A stretch of DNA of 64,000 nt, from positions 62,001 to 126,000 of the forward strand of contig JAHLMK010000035.1 of NCBI GenBank assembly GCA_019915135.1, in the 5' to 3' direction. This document shows positions 34,678 to 44,437 of the stretch, one piece after another (position 1 is the stretch's first letter; each line of letters opens with the position of its first letter). Below the pieces are notes generated by a model. The model had not been told where the DNA came from and did no database searches. It saw nothing but the letters and a program-made list of their open reading frames with translations. Origin of the DNA: Strobilurus pachycystidiatus (lineage: Eukaryota; Basidiomycota; Agaricomycetes; Agaricales; Physalacriaceae). A program made the translations under genes and the position numbers.

Positions 34678-35245
34678 ATACACACCTGCTTGGCAGACCC
34701 TGCAGTCGGTCTGCAAACACCGTACCAACCCCCTCACCCAGGCAGTCACATCCGGGCGCTCAGATCACCATCACGCCCTCCGTCTCCGTCGTCAACAATG
34801 CCCGAGACTTCCGACACCTGGTCCAGAGGGATGACACGCTTGAGGTGCGGCGTCGAATGCCGGCTTATGGGCGGGCAAGGTTCAACATCATCCACGCCCG
34901 TTGCAGGGCATGGAGAGAGCGCAGCGCTCCAAATTGGCCGATTTGCGATGGCGGCAGGTTGGGAGAGAGCCCGAGAGGAAGCTGGGAGCTGGATGGCAGC
35001 GCGTCGTCGCGCTGCCGTCGTGGTGGGAGAGAGAGTTGCAAGCCGATCGTGCCCTCGACAACCGGTCCGATGTCCGTCCGCCAGCGGAAAATCGCTTGTT
35101 GACGACGGGAGACAGCGAGGGTGAGGTTTGGTGGCCGTTGCGTAGATACTGCCACGTTGATGTGAAAGGTGAGTGGTGGATTCAGGCCGTGCTCAAGCGG
35201 GGTGACGCGGGCTGCACAATTGTGCGGCCCGCATCTGGCCCAGCA
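34678..35245 (+). repeat. R2 dispersed repeat, copy B
   Basis: Collinear with copy A (21235-21640): GGCAGACCCTGCAGTCGGTC at the left, GAATGCCGGCTTATGGGCGG, GTTCAACATCATCCACGCCC and AGCTGGATGGCAGCGCGTCG. The left end folds as GCAGACC / GGTCTGC. A second hairpin near the right end is GCGGGCtGCACAATTGTGCgGCCCGC-like (35207-35232). No gene is visible. It lies in the right non-coding part of the KDZ element. Confidence 0.65.
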
Positions 35246-35407
35246 TGATGGCGCCCTCCCATCGAGCTGCAGCGCGACCTCTCAGACGCGATGCGGCACC
35301 GACCTGAGGGATGGTAAATGAAATGATAATGTGATTGGATGGTTTGGATCCAGAGAGTCTCTGCAGTCGTACAAAAGCTGTCATCTGCATCCAGACGGGA
35401 GAGTACA

Positions 35408-35700
35408 ACGGCGGAATAAACATACCACTTGGCAGACCCCCACAGGCCGTCTGCTAGCTTTGTCCCATCCTCCGCACCCGGGCAGTCGCATCCGCGGCGC
35501 ACAAACCACCCTCAGGCCCTCCATATCCGTTGTGGAAGGCAAAGGAGAACGTCGGCCTACGTCACGCATTCAAAGGCGGGATTGCTTCAAAGTGGGCCAT
35601 CATTGTCGACGATGGGGCGGCGCCGCGGCGGGGCTCGGATAATGGTTGAAAGGCACTTGGTGGTGGTCTGATGGACACAGATTGGGTGATGGATGGCCGT
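35408..35700 (+). repeat. R2 dispersed repeat, copy C (partial)
   Basis: It begins ACTTGGCAGACCCCCACAGG, with CGTCTGC completing the small hairpin, and shares CACCCGGGCAGTCGCATCCG and CAGGCCCTCCATATCCGTTG with the left third of copy B. The right part diverges, so only about 150-250 bp are clearly homologous. Confidence 0.55.
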
Positions 35701-36490
35701 GCGCCAATGCGTACGAGGCAATACACAGCTTGGGTTTGGTCAATGCTTTGCGTCCTCCTAGGCGTCATTACGGGCTCTGTTTTGGATCTCAGTAGAATAG
35801 AATAATGCGGATTGTGAGGCCACATACCTAAGACCCAATATCCAGTCAAAATTCCAAAAGACAGCATTTGAGAGTGAGGCCGAGGTGAGGTGAGAGGTTG
35901 AAACTTGAGATCGAGAATGAAACTAAGGTATCTGCATGTAGGCATGAGTTCATTAGACTTTTATTGGACCTTTATTGTCATACAGCCTATATCAGCAATC
36001 GGCTCGATACGATGGTCAACTATAATAAAATAGATTTTATGACCATTATTTTAAGACTTCCGCTGCCCGCCTCCCCGAACAGAAAGCGTCGGGGTGTTCA
36101 ACAGATATTGGTCGGACCAACGTCCGGAAGGATCTCTACTGGACCTTTATAGGACTTCAATTGGACTTTTCTTCGGACTTTTCATTGCATGGGTCTGAGC
36201 ACTCGGACTTGTGGGTGTGTCCAGAGATATACAATCAATGTATGTCCTATTGATTTCTCCGGGGTGCTACAACCCGCCCTCGCGCTAACCTGGCCAATCC
36301 AAATCTCAGTCTTTCACTGGACTTCTATTGGACCATTTCAATCTGGACCAATAGAGCATGGGAGAGCTCCCGGTGTGTTATGGATCCAAGAGCAGTCATA
36401 CTAGGCAATGATTTCCGATGGTTTTCGGTCTTCCTACTGGTGGCCCGCCCGTGTGCTGCCTGTCCCGAGTCCGTGGGAATTCATTAGACC

Positions 36491-37167
36491 TTTTTGTTTT
36501 GCTATGTTCTCTACACATTCAACTCTCAATTCTGCTTGGATGACAGTAAGCATCCTATTGTCTTAAATTTCCGAGGCAATCTGAAGTTTATCAATGCTCC
36601 ATGTATGCATGGGCGCCATCCCGCTAAACAGGCCCATTGGAAGCAATACTGATCGAAAGCGGATTAACCGGATTAACCGGTATAACCGGTAACTGATTCC
36701 CCCAACGTATGCCGCCGTGCTATGCGCTGTCGAGCCCATTGTGTGCTGTGGCTCACTTTGGACTGAATATCACTGAGGTATAAGCTTGATATCAATACAA
36801 TTAAGCTATGGATGGCCATGGAATCATTGAGGGTAAAATTCAGTGGCGGATGAGACCAAATGAGCCAGATGTACCAGCTACATCTGGCTGCATCCAGCTC
36901 AGTTCAAGCACTGGAGCTCTCTGATTTTCAAGAAAGTTATAACCATGCAGTAATGGAGCCACCAGCATCCAAAGTGCCACCAGAGTGCCGCCATCCCGCC
37001 CCAAATCTACCCGCCATTCTGTGCCCTCCGGATTTTTTTTGCGGCGCTGCGCGCCCGCCATTCTGGGACCACCTGAGGTCCCTGACCAGAAATATAATCA
37101 GAATGGGATACTCGAATGAGCACCCCCAAGCTAGGGTCTGACTGCAGGGCTAGGGTTAGCCCGCTTC
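36491..37167. other. Non-coding stretch with small palindromes
   Basis: No gene seen. It contains a perfect 11-bp hairpin (AGCCAGATGTA / TACATCTGGCT, 36863-36889) and a short GGATTAACC run near 36660. Confidence 0.5.
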
Positions 37168-37217
37168 AGTGATTATAACCACGTACTTGGCAATGGACTC
37201 TGTGGTTATAACCACTA
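37168..37217. mobile_element. ~49-bp palindromic hairpin element, copy 3
   Basis: AGTGATTATAACCAC (37168-37182) and GTGGTTATAACCACT (37203-37217) are inverted copies with one mismatch. It is preceded by CTAGGGTTAGC, the same motif that follows copy 2. Confidence 0.65.
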
Positions 37218-37904
37218 CTTTTCCCCTGAAATTACAACTTGGCCTGGTGTAGGAGGCTGAGGGAGGGTTCTGGTTGATTTGAGAGACGCCGTCGTGGGCA
37301 CAGCGCACCATGACATTTGGTGCGTGGTCCTTAATCTTTTTATATTATTCAACAGTGCTAAAATTAAGCACCGCACGTCGCTGACTTTCAGGACAACCGG
37401 TTGCGCATCCTGACGCTCATCTCGGTGTTTCCGTTCTCCTTGTCGCCGTCATCCTCCTCCCATTTGCATCACGGTCTCAACTCCACCAACCTCCACCACA
37501 ACAACAACAATGTCCTGCGCCGTCACCAATGCCGGAAAGGACCCGCGCCCTCTCTTCCGCCCTCTCGACTCGGAACTCGCATTTCCTACTGGTGACTGAC
37601 GGCACCGAACAATCGCCAACGAGAACAAACGACCGCGTACAAGAACAAACGACTGCGAACGAGAACGAACACGGACACCTCGACGGAATACTGACCCCAG
37701 CAACGCAACATTGTTGGCTAGTAAGACGCATATAGCGGCAATATGCACTGCCACATCTGGTGCGTGCTTTCTGACTGTTGTTTCATTTTTCAAGGGTGCT
37801 CATACTACAGGCTGTTAGGACAACTCCTTGCATGTCTGACAACACATTCCGAAGCCCCTCTTGCCGACTCTCCGCCGCCGCTGCCACCAGCCCCAAGTCC
37901 AAGT

Positions 37905-38343
37905 TAAGGACCTCCACGAGTCAATACTCGAGTATACTCTTGACCCGTGACACGAGTACTCATGCTTCAAAACCAATACTCATGACTCTTCTTTGACTTG
38001 ACTCATACGGGTACGGATCAAGACGAGTACGGGTTTAACGAGTCAATACTCACGGATACTCTTGCTTTTCAAGTGTATATCATTCCATTTATATAATGAA
38101 TGACTATTATATAGAAGTTATTGATCAAATATACATAGAGGATTCATAAAACATTCATTCAATCAAGGAATATATGATGATACACCTATTATGAAAATTC
38201 ATGTCTCCAAAACTCATACTCGCGACCCATCTTTGACTTGACTCTTCTTGATCCGCGGATCAGAACGAGTCATACCCATGAGTATTATGACGAGTCAAGT
38301 ATGCGAGTATACTCTTGACTCTCAATACTCATGGAGGTCCTTA
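37905..38343. mobile_element. Non-autonomous hAT-like element (439 bp) with 8-bp TSD
   Basis: The left end TAAGGACCTCCACGAGT and the right end in reverse complement TAAGGACCTCCATGAGT form a 17-bp terminal inverted repeat with one mismatch. It is flanked by a perfect 8-bp duplication, GTCCAAGT (37897-37904 and 38344-38351). Subterminal zones repeat GAGTATACTC-like and GAGTCAA motifs; the centre is AT-rich and non-coding. The terminal sequence differs from that of 20187-20893, so it is a second family. Confidence 0.85.
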
Positions 38344-38459
38344 GTCCAAGTCCACTTATGCAAAGCGAGGCAACCCTTGTCAATTGACGTGGGACTGCTC
38401 GCTTGCATAATGGAACAGGATGCTGGAGGCTGGTTAAGCCGGAGAGAGCATGGCCGCGA

Positions 38460-39200
38460 CCAAGTTTAGACAAACGTCAACAAGGGCAAACGAGCTCAAA
38501 TGGATGCGAACGAGATACGACAACAGCAAACTAGACCTGACGACTGCAAACGAGACCTTACAATGGCGAACGAGGGCGTGCAAACAAGAACCAGGGCTAA
38601 CAAACGTGAATGGCGTCGAACAAAACCCAACGAGGGCGAGCGAAACCCAACGAGAGCGAGCGAGGTCCAACTGGGGTGAGCAAACATGAACAGGTATTCC
38701 TCTCCTTCCACCTTCACTCCCCCGCTTCCGTCCTCAATCTGCCATGCGTCATGAATGCAGCCCTTCTCAATTGAGGTGACTCCAAGGACGGCCGGCGTGA
38801 ACGCAAACAAACAAGTGGGAACCAGGACGAACGAGAGCTAACAAAGGCGAACGAGAGCCAACGGACGCGAACGGGAGTTAACGAACACGAACGAGACCCA
38901 ACGATGGCCAACAAGGGCGGGCAACTCCCTCCACCTGCGCTTCTGGTCCTGAGTCTGCTATGTCCTATGACTGCAGCGCTCCTCAATTGAGGTGACTGCA
39001 AGAATGGCTGGCGTGGATGCGAACAAACAAGTTTGAACCCTAAGTTTGAACCAGGACAAACGAGAGCCAACGAGAACGGACAACTGCTAACGAACGCGGA
39101 CGAGAGCTGACAAACGCGAATGAGAGCTGATGAAGGCGAACGAGAGCTGACGAATGCGAACGGGAGCTGACGAATGCGAACGAGAGCTGACGGGGCTTCA
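38460..39200 (+). repeat. Degenerate GAACGAGAGC minisatellite with embedded ~215-bp duplication
   Basis: Short units of about 14-20 bp built on GCGAACGAGAGCTGAC recur irregularly, most regularly at 39095-39195. Within the array a larger block containing CTCAATTGAGGTGACT and GCGAACAAACAAGT occurs at about 38765-38830 and again at 38980-39060. A related stretch is at 37600-37680. The minus strand is open through much of it (SFAFVSSRS repeats), which I take as a consequence of the unit rather than a gene. Confidence 0.65.
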
Positions 39201-39465
39201 CCAAGATAACACCGAATATTGTCAAGCGTCAGTTCCCAGGGATGGTTCAAGGATAAAATGGCCTGCGCGACGTGTTTCAAGCAGTAGGAGCCCGAGGTTT
39301 GTGATCGCAAGATGATCGTGCGCCACATAAAGAATCCTTCGTATCTCTGTCAAAATATAATTATATTGTCTGATATTTTGAGGAGTAGTATATATACCCT
39401 ATATCTACAACTTTCTCTCTCAAACTTTGTCTGTATTTTTATTTTTTTTACTCTGTAGTATCTGA

Positions 39466-39846
39466 GGCAGGGTAAAACCGCATGCTGACAGTGCGAACGA
39501 GCCCGATGGTTGGTGTGGTATCACCTGCGCGGGGCCGTTCAACTACAAGCTGGGCGGCCAGCTTGTCCTTTGGGATTTGAAGCTTGTGATTGACTTTCCG
39601 CCGGGGTGTACCATCTTCATCCCATCCGCGCTCCTGGTCCACTCCAATTGCCCCATCCAGCCCGGTGAGCGACGTTACTCTTGGACACAATACACGGCCG
39701 GAGGGTTGTTTCGTTGGGCTGCAAATGGATTCCAGACTCAAGAAAAGTTCTGGCACAATGCCACAGAGGAGGAGCGCGACCGCTGGATGGAAGATTGTGC
39801 GACGCGATGGCAGCGCGGCCTCGCACACTTTCCAGTGCTCCCTTGA
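39466..39846 (+). pseudogene. TET/JBP-type 2-oxoglutarate dioxygenase, C-terminal catalytic fragment
   Basis: An in-frame stop at 39463 precedes 127 codons that carry the end of a fungal TET/JBP domain: HADSANEPDGWCGITC contains the HxD iron motif (39481-39489), then GGQLVLWDLKLVIDFPPG, LLVHSNCPIQPG with the distal His (39640), GERRYSWTQYTAGGLFRW with the 2-oxoglutarate-binding Arg, and a short tail to the stop at 39844. The family oxidises 5-methylcytosine in DNA and is expanded in basidiomycetes alongside KDZ transposons. The N-terminal half of the domain is missing; an AG at 39469-39470 could be a 3' splice site, but the sequence upstream is minisatellite. I regard it as a truncated copy. 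Confidence 0.85.
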
Positions 39847-42469
39847 TTCTTATTTCCATGTTTTTCCTCATCTTTGGTACTTCGGACTTGTATATAATGA
39901 TTAGATGTATACGTTGTACATCAAATACCTAGTGTATCTGTAAATGCGACATGCTTTGAGAATCACTGCCAGAAAAATGTACATGCTGTAGCATGCTCAC
40001 AGTGCAAAAAAAACAGCAAATGTGACTAGTTTTGTAAGTTCTTCGCTGGTGGCTGGGACGTGTGACCATGTCCGTACATCTTATCTTCAATGGTACCTGT
40101 GACCTGCGACAGAAAGATCCGGTCGAAACACTTCAGTAGTTGAATTCACGAATCAATGAGCAAGGGAAATAACGAATCAATGAGCAAGGGAAATAACGAC
40201 CGGCGTACAGACGTCGTATCGTTTTAGCTCGTTGCGACAACGTGTACGATGATTTATGCTGCAGCATCACTACGTCGACGCACGAGTGTAGCAATATTGT
40301 AATGTTGTAAAGTAGTCCAAATCATCTCCCGCCGTAACTTTGCCATCATATACATTAGAAAACATGTCCGTGATATGAAGTGAGGAAAAGAGATCGTGAA
40401 TTTAGGAGGTGCGGTGTAGTTCAGAGCAATGCGGCGGTAAGTAGGAAGGAAGGTAGGTCAAGACGCGGGAGATTGGGACATCCATGCAAAGAATTGAACA
40501 GGATCCACGACAAATGTTGCAGTCTATGTAGATGGACAGATGACGAAATGAACGGTAAGCGCCTCGTTGGATTGTCATTCATGTTCAAGCGCAGCCCGAG
40601 CCTTTCTCATCCCCGCATACTGAAATGTAACATCAAGATCTCCGGGTTGTCGAGAAGGGCGAGTTTTTCAGCGGGAGAGGGAGCATCTGATGCCTAGAGT
40701 CGGTGAGGGCCGCTTGAGTCCTAAGTACCTTGCGTGGCCTTTAGGGTAGAACTAGACGTTGCTACCTTATTCCGGAACGGCAAGAGTCTCGACATCAGTT
40801 TTGTTACATGACTAGCAGAGTAAACACACGCCGTACACACAGTGCACACTAGTGAATATATATGGAAACGAGGCGGCGCGTTCGAGGCGGGTTTTGGTCG
40901 AGCCGAAGAAGATACGAAGGCGCCGGCATAAGCCTACGTCTTGTGTCAGGCACCCGAAAGACCAGTTTACTACGTCCACGAAGTTTGCCGTAGTAACTCA
41001 ATTCACGGAACGGCAAATGGCGACCTCACCGCTTTTACTTTCAGAATAGTGCCGTACACAACCTCATTCCTTCGAAAACGTGCTCAATGAATCCTCGGAT
41101 GGACGCTGAACACGGAGGGACCCCAAAGTATGCCATCACTCAGTTAAGCAATGATACGCCAATCTCGAATGAATGACTACAGGCTTACCTTTCTATGGAT
41201 TGCGAACTTCGCATTCATCCGACGGCTCTATGCTTGTGTAACGCATCATATCTTCATCTGATTACGTGGATTCCAGTGCACCACGGCTGGTATTTCCGGC
41301 TGCCGCTCCCAGACCAAAGTATGGGGGACGACTTACTCCGAGAAATACGCCTTTTGGAGATCACTATATCTTTCCTACGGGGCAATTATTTCATAGCTTG
41401 CTTTCTTACTACATCGAGCCGTAACCCATGTTCGACTGCTCTCGATGTCATATCACCGACCTGCGACGCTGTTTTCGATTAACAGAGTTACCGGTGCTCT
41501 TAAAAGGCTCCCTGTTCCTGCTGTTCAAACCTCAACCTACAGCTCTCCAGGCCCTTTGCATACTCACCTTACACCATCATAACGTCATATACTGGCCATG
41601 AACCGGGCAATCAGTGTCTGTTCCACCGCCCACCGCTCTCTGTACTGTCTGTCATACCCTGATATTTGACTCCCTAGGTTGGAGATCACGTGTTCTATTT
41701 CACCGCAAAAGTCGAAGTGGTTTATGGCACTGTCACTTCAATTGGCCGTTTAGTGAGTTCTACTCTGCTCACACTGCAACATTTCTCCAACAGTCTCCTC
41801 AGGGAGGCGGCGTTTGCTACAGTGTGCGCCAAGATGGTGGTGGTGTAGTGACTTTGCCGTGAGTGAACCGCCGTTACCTTTCCTGTTGCCGTAGATGAAA
41901 TGTCTAGTAGTGCTGGTGTAGTCACAAGAGTGACCTGATCGCGTTGAAGGCCGTCCATTGTCTTACGACATTTTTGAACTTTGGGGCCAGTGTTATGCAT
42001 TGTATACATACACACAACTTCTGGCAGTCTTGATATCGGAATGAGCGATTGGCTGTATATCCACGACTAGACCGACGACGGCCAAAGTCAAAGGTCGGAG
42101 GTGATGGTAAGAGCCTCGAAGAAACTTGGGAAATCTGCTGTCGCACAGTAAACAGAAGTCGCCGGTGCGTGTCAGAGGAATGAAGTATGAGCTTAGTTGC
42201 ATCCGCAAGTTTCTGGACGCCGTCCGACACGACAAAAGAACCAGAAGAAAACAAGATATATAAATGAACCACAAACGCACATGATACACTAATAATGGAT
42301 GAGGAAGAGCAATGGAGAGGGAGTGGGTGACATAACGTCCTAGGTGACACGCGTAAATAAACCAAGCCGTTAGTGACGGCGGTACGACTGCGGGGGAGGG
42401 CGACATGAACGACGTCTAGCCCATCCGCCACCCCTCCTTCTTCTTCTGCTTCCTCGGCGGCGTGACTCT
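39847..42469. other. Gene-free stretch
   Basis: No frame in this 2.6 kb shows a family signature or consistent splicing. It includes a perfect 24-bp tandem duplication at 40149-40196 (ACGAATCAATGAGCAAGGG core). Composition is balanced and the short open frames look like chance. Confidence 0.45.
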
Positions 42470-43630
42470 TGCTTACGGAAAGAAAAATTGAACGTACCTA
42501 AATGACGCCAGTTGGTGGGAACACACCCACCCCAAAGGGTGTTGTAACATACCCTCCATGACTGTGAAAGTCCGCTTAATGTAATATTGACTCCACCGCC
42601 GTGGGCGTGAGTCGGAGTGACGTGTAGTATCGGCGCGCCGGGAGCAATAGAAGCGGGTAGATAACAGCGCCGCCGCCGCCGCGATAAACAACGTCAGGCC
42701 GAGAAGTAGGCGGTGTCGTCGTCAGAGAAATGGGGGCGGACGCCATGGAGATGTTGATGCAACTGGGCATGATGAAGGATGGGAATGGAGAGTCGGCGGG
42801 CGCGTGATGATCAACACGAACCGCGCCGTGGAGAAGTCTGGAAAGTAAGATCCGACGCGCCCTGGCCCACACCGAGTCGCCATCGAGGGCCAAGAAGACC
42901 GTGGTGGGCCCCGCTTGACAGTGGTGTCGCCCTCGTCGTCGTGGTTGGACGGCTTGCCTTTAAAAACTGTACATCAGATAAGAACCCTTATCTGATGCAT
43001 AGTTTTCGGGGGCGGGCAGTCGGGATGACCACGACGGAGGGGTGGAGTATGCATGGGGTCCGGCTGCGGGGGCGGGCTTGGGTCGGAGCGCGCTGCGTAG
43101 ATAGGTGGGTGCCTCGTCTGAGGGCTTACCCCGCGCCTAGATCCAGATCTACAAAGAAATCAGCGATGAGAGCGGATGCGCCAGTGCAGAGCTGGCGCAT
43201 TCAATGGGAAAATACAAAATATACGCACCTTTTGCGGGTGCCCGCCTCCAGACGGCGCACCCACCAATGTTGGCGGACCCCGCCCCAGTACCTATCCACC
43301 TGTGGGTCGGGGAGTCGTGATGCTGTCGCCGTTTTGTCCGGTGACGTGGTAGTCGTCGTCCAGTGCCGCCGCCGCGCCGTGGTCGTCCTGCAGCACCAAG
43401 CCCGGCATGGACTGGGCTGACGCGTCATGTTGGACTCGGTTGCCGTAGCAACCAAGCCCAGCGACGCCGTGCAGTCGGATGTGCATCGCCTAGAGACAAT
43501 CGGCGTCGTGAGGAAAGAGGGAGACGCACGACTTGCATAGAGCAAGTCGTGGTAGGAGGGCAAGTGCTGCGAGCACAGCCATCGATCAGTAGTGATTGCC
43601 AAGCACAGCCGTCGAGCCAATACTGTGCCT
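42470..43630 (+). repeat. R1 dispersed repeat, copy 2 (non-coding, hairpin-bearing)
   Basis: Collinear with 7065-8175 in the same orientation, at roughly 75-85 percent identity by eye. It contains two perfect hairpins: CATCAGATAAG / CTTATCTGATG (42972-42997, 4-nt loop) and CACGACTTGC / GCAAGTCGTG (43527-43551, 5-nt loop). Copy 1 has the first with 8 bp and the second with one mismatch. The right end is followed by a piece similar to the DUF3295 gene. Confidence 0.85.
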
Positions 43631-43654
43631 GGCATCGCGACCGGGGACTTCCAT

Positions 43655-43735
43655 ACCTCCCAGCTGTTTGTCCTGCTGACACAGCCGCAGGAGATTCACC
43701 GGACCGCCTTCCGACATCTCATCCATTGGAACAGA
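43655..43735 (-). pseudogene. Fragment similar to the DUF3295 gene C-terminal motif
   Basis: Read on the minus strand this gives DEMSEGGPVNLLRLCQQDKQ, close to TEMSESVRVNLLWQRQQDKQ of the gene at 13851-16729, and the DNA matches over about 70 bp (shared GTTTGTCCTGCTGAC-like and TTCCGACATCTC blocks). Nothing else of that gene is present here. Confidence 0.5.
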
Positions 43736-43979
43736 CACGCGCCGTTGTTTACCGTACTCACCTTTCCCGGTATAGATGGGGATTTTAACCGAGGAGGCAT
43801 CAGTCAACATGCGTAGCAGAAGACATGATCTTACAACGCGGCATTCCAACGCCCGGCCATGAGGTCAACCTTAAGTGCAGTGAATCAATGCTATGTTCAC
43901 TGTAATGGTCGATCAGTGAAGGTGAGAGGGTCAGATAGATAGCACACCTGTTCAGGGCGTTCGAAGAGCGCGCCGCCGC

Positions 43980-44437
43980 TTAATGCATGGTTATAGGCAC
44001 CCCCTTTGTGATGTGCAGGTTGGTAAGGTCGACGTCCACGGTGACGGGCTCCTTGACCCTTGACTCTTCTCGCGCTCCGCGTCATCATGGGGGATGGTGG
44101 GATACAACGGGGGCGAGGGGCCCTCAAATTCGGGGGTGTCGTCAGTGTCGTCAAGAAGAGTAGGTGGTGGGAGGCTGTCGTCAGCTCACGGAAGGTCTTG
44201 TACAGGGAGTTGGTCGATGCGTGCCCTCTGTTCGAGGTCGATCGCGTCTTGGAACATAGGGCATAGGTGGCAGTTCAGTTGTACGGCCTCGGCAACACGC
44301 TTGGATGCGTAAGATGCGACTATTGCGCGTCTAGAAGATTTGAGCCGACGAGAGGCAGAACTCTGCGGACGACGCACCTTGAGGACATGTATAGAGGCAA
44401 GCTCAAACAGGTAAGAGATCACAACGAGAAAACCCAA
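43980..44437 (-). CDS. Candidate uncharacterised gene or fragment
   Basis: On the minus strand, 44390-44186 reads as normal protein (SRRAIVASYASKRVAEAVQL, then CHLCPMFQDAIDLEQRARID, QLPVQDL) and is followed by a GT donor. Further down, one frame ends ESRVKEPVTVDVDLTNLHIT, KGVPITMH and stop at 43980. The two blocks could be exons of one gene but the join is unproven. No family recognised. Confidence 0.3.

Larger units (their letters stand above)
25770..36490 (+). mobile_element. KDZ transposon with four cargo genes and inverted subterminal arrays
   Basis: Motifs of the form AGGTCCAATAGAAGTCCAAT cluster at 25775-25800, 25940-25985 and 26125-26150. The same motifs appear in the opposite orientation at 35955-35980, 36135-36180, 36315-36360 and 36483-36495. 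Such inverted arrays mark element ends. Between them lie, in order, two plus-strand cargo genes, one minus-strand cargo gene, a small plus-strand gene and a complete CxC2-type KDZ transposase. R2 repeats occupy the right non-coding part. I could not fix exact terminal repeats or a target-site duplication, so the borders are approximate. Confidence 0.65.

Noticed and set aside
38714..39328. 204-codon minus-strand frame with FAFVSSRS repeats
   Set aside because: The repeated peptide follows directly from the GCGAACGAGAGC minisatellite unit. Only the first 45 codons outside the array look protein-like.
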